Positions 62,997 through 64,000 of a stretch of DNA of 64,000 nucleotides are shown here, one piece after another. The notes under the pieces were generated by a model. That model made no database searches and was not told where the DNA came from. It saw only the letters and a program-made list of their open reading frames with translations. The position numbers and the translations under genes were made by a program. The stretch covers positions 1,178,001 through 1,242,000 of the forward strand of contig NZ_CP019650.1 of NCBI RefSeq assembly GCF_001999945.1, in the 5' to 3' direction. Position 1 is the first letter of the stretch. The number at the start of each line of letters is the position of its first letter. The DNA comes from Microbulbifer agarilyticus. Lineage in GTDB: Bacteria; Pseudomonadota; Gammaproteobacteria; Pseudomonadales; Cellvibrionaceae.

Positions 62997-64000
62997 ATGA
63001 AAAAAAATACAGCACGCAGTTTACTTATTGGAGCTGTGGTAATTGCCCTGGTTAGCGTTGTAAGCGTCGTAGTGTCCGCAAAAGACAGCGATGGCGATGG
63101 CCTGAAGGACCCCCGTGACAACTGCCCATATGAAGCAAACGCAAGTCAGGCGGACATGGATGGTGATGGGCAGGGGGACATATGTGATATCGACATCGAT
63201 GGCGATGGTTTTATCAATGAGCATGAGATTATTGCCGAGACAGACCCCGAGGATGCTGGGTCGAAGCCGGATCTCCATGCGGATGATGACCGCGACGGTA
63301 TTCAAAATAAAGATGACCGTTGCCCAGCGTCGCCCATTGGTCGGAGTGTTGACGCCCGTGGCTGTGCAGTGGCCGGCGTCACCGAGATGTTGGATGACTA
63401 TAGTGATGAAATTACCCTAAACGCGCCCCATACCGAGCCAATGATTCCCAAGTGGGGGTTTGGTTACATGCAGTCAGGGTGGGGTGAAGAAGATTTTGGC
63501 TACGACAGCCAGGAAGGGTTTCTGGACCATGCCCGCGCATTGAGAGGTATCGAAAATCGCTACGGAAATCACCGCTACCCCTCAGATATCATGGTTCTGG
63601 ACATGTATTGGACCGGCAAGGAATGGAGCTGGCCTGGAAATATGACGTGGGACTTGAACAATTTCCCCGACCCTGAAGGTTTGATCGACTCGCTTCACGA
63701 AATGAATTTCAAACTCATGATGAACTATCACGAGGGCGGATTCGGGGAAGAGTGGTTGGCGCAGCTCCAGCGTGATCTTGATTACGGCCTGGATATTGTC
63801 TGGCTGGATTTTTGGCGAGCCGATTCCCAGTATGAAAAGCGCGTATGGGAGCTGTTGCGCAATCATCACGGAGAAGACAAACGCATCATGTTTATGGCCC
63901 GCCACTACGCGCGGCCGAATCATCACAATCAGGAATCGATTTTAGGTGGTGACTATATGCGTACACCTAATGAGGAATTTTTGGAAAAAGCCATGCCCGT
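62997..64000 (+). CDS. GH31 glycoside hydrolase with N-terminal TSP3 repeats, 3' end missing
   Basis: The frame is open from the ATG at 62997 through the window edge (334 codons seen). A signal peptide (MKKNTARSLLIGAVVIALVS...VVSA) is followed by Asp-rich TSP3 calcium repeats (SDGDGLKDPRDNCPYEANAS, DDDRDGIQNKDDRCP). The GH31 domain starts near residue 145 (PKWGFGYMQSGWGEEDFGYD), with DMYWTGKEWSWPGNMTWDLN, FPDPEGLI and the probable nucleophile Asp in IVWLDFWRAD. GH31 enzymes act on alpha-glucosides or alpha-xylosides. TSP3 at the N-terminus is uncommon; the same repeat type links modules in the GH5 and GH30 proteins. No good ribosome site is seen. Confidence 0.88.
   Translation, partial: MKKNTARSLLIGAVVIALVSVVSVVVSAKDSDGDGLKDPRDNCPYEANASQADMDGDGQGDICDIDIDGDGFINEHEIIAETDPEDAGSKPDLHADDDRDGIQNKDDRCPASPIGRSVDARGCAVAGVTEMLDDYSDEITLNAPHTEPMIPKWGFGYMQSGWGEEDFGYDSQEGFLDHARALRGIENRYGNHRYPSDIMVLDMYWTGKEWSWPGNMTWDLNNFPDPEGLIDSLHEMNFKLMMNYHEGGFGEEWLAQLQRDLDYGLDIVWLDFWRADSQYEKRVWELLRNHHGEDKRIMFMARHYARPNHHNQESILGGDYMRTPNEEFLEKAMP

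Overview
The window looks like chromosomal DNA of a marine, polysaccharide-degrading gammaproteobacterium of the Microbulbifer/Saccharophagus/Cellvibrio type. This is inferred from gene content only: secreted glycoside hydrolases built from CBM6, thrombospondin type 3 (TSP3) and CBM5/12 modules, FucP/GluP-type sugar permeases, a TonB receptor with flavin-halogenase-like partners, and a VCR-like integron cassette array. No rRNA, tRNA or CRISPR was seen.

Layout. (a) 1-8504: the end of a purple-acid-phosphatase-like gene; the LexA-controlled mutagenesis operon imuA-imuB-dnaE2 (leftward, LexA box at 6570-6585); dcd and a YhiN-type flavoprotein (rightward). (b) 8505-15650: an integron gene-cassette array with no integrase gene in view. 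It has about nine attC-type sites, several decayed, and small cassette genes: an Imm27-like immunity protein, an RcsF-like lipoprotein, small membrane proteins, another lipoprotein and a PsiE-like protein. An IS3-family element has split one attC, leaving a GCT target duplication, and its right end is expanded to six copies of a 16-bp unit. An orphan LexA box at 8861-8876 lies where an integron-integrase promoter would be expected. (c) 15803-22586: an acetyltransferase, an S9 peptidase lipoprotein, an alpha/beta hydrolase, SelO and an aspartoacylase. (d) 22858-33644: a leftward dissimilatory nitrate reductase operon narG-H-J-I, a PpiC-type prolyl isomerase, a 68-residue one-pass membrane protein and a double-length NarK.

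(e) 33962-53337: a glucan-degradation region. It holds two GH5 enzymes, a GH30 enzyme with an extra domain inserted in its barrel, a secreted ADP-ribosylglycohydrolase-like/EEP nuclease-like fusion, a YtcJ-type amidohydrolase, two GluP-like permeases flanking a LytS/LytTR two-component pair, and a GH3 beta-glucosidase. Secreted GH5/GH30 enzymes would cut glucans, GH3 would trim oligomers, and the permeases would import the sugar. (f) 53395-64000: a leftward operon of a TonB-dependent receptor and three translationally coupled flavin-halogenase-family proteins (the middle one lacks the hallmark motifs), a divergent membrane-anchored AraC regulator, and the start of a TSP3-GH31 enzyme cut by the window edge.

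The most unusual items are the decaying cassette array with its IS-split attC, the GH30 domain insertion, the ADP-ribosylglycohydrolase/EEP fusion and the three-halogenase operon. All functions are read from motifs by eye; no database search was run.
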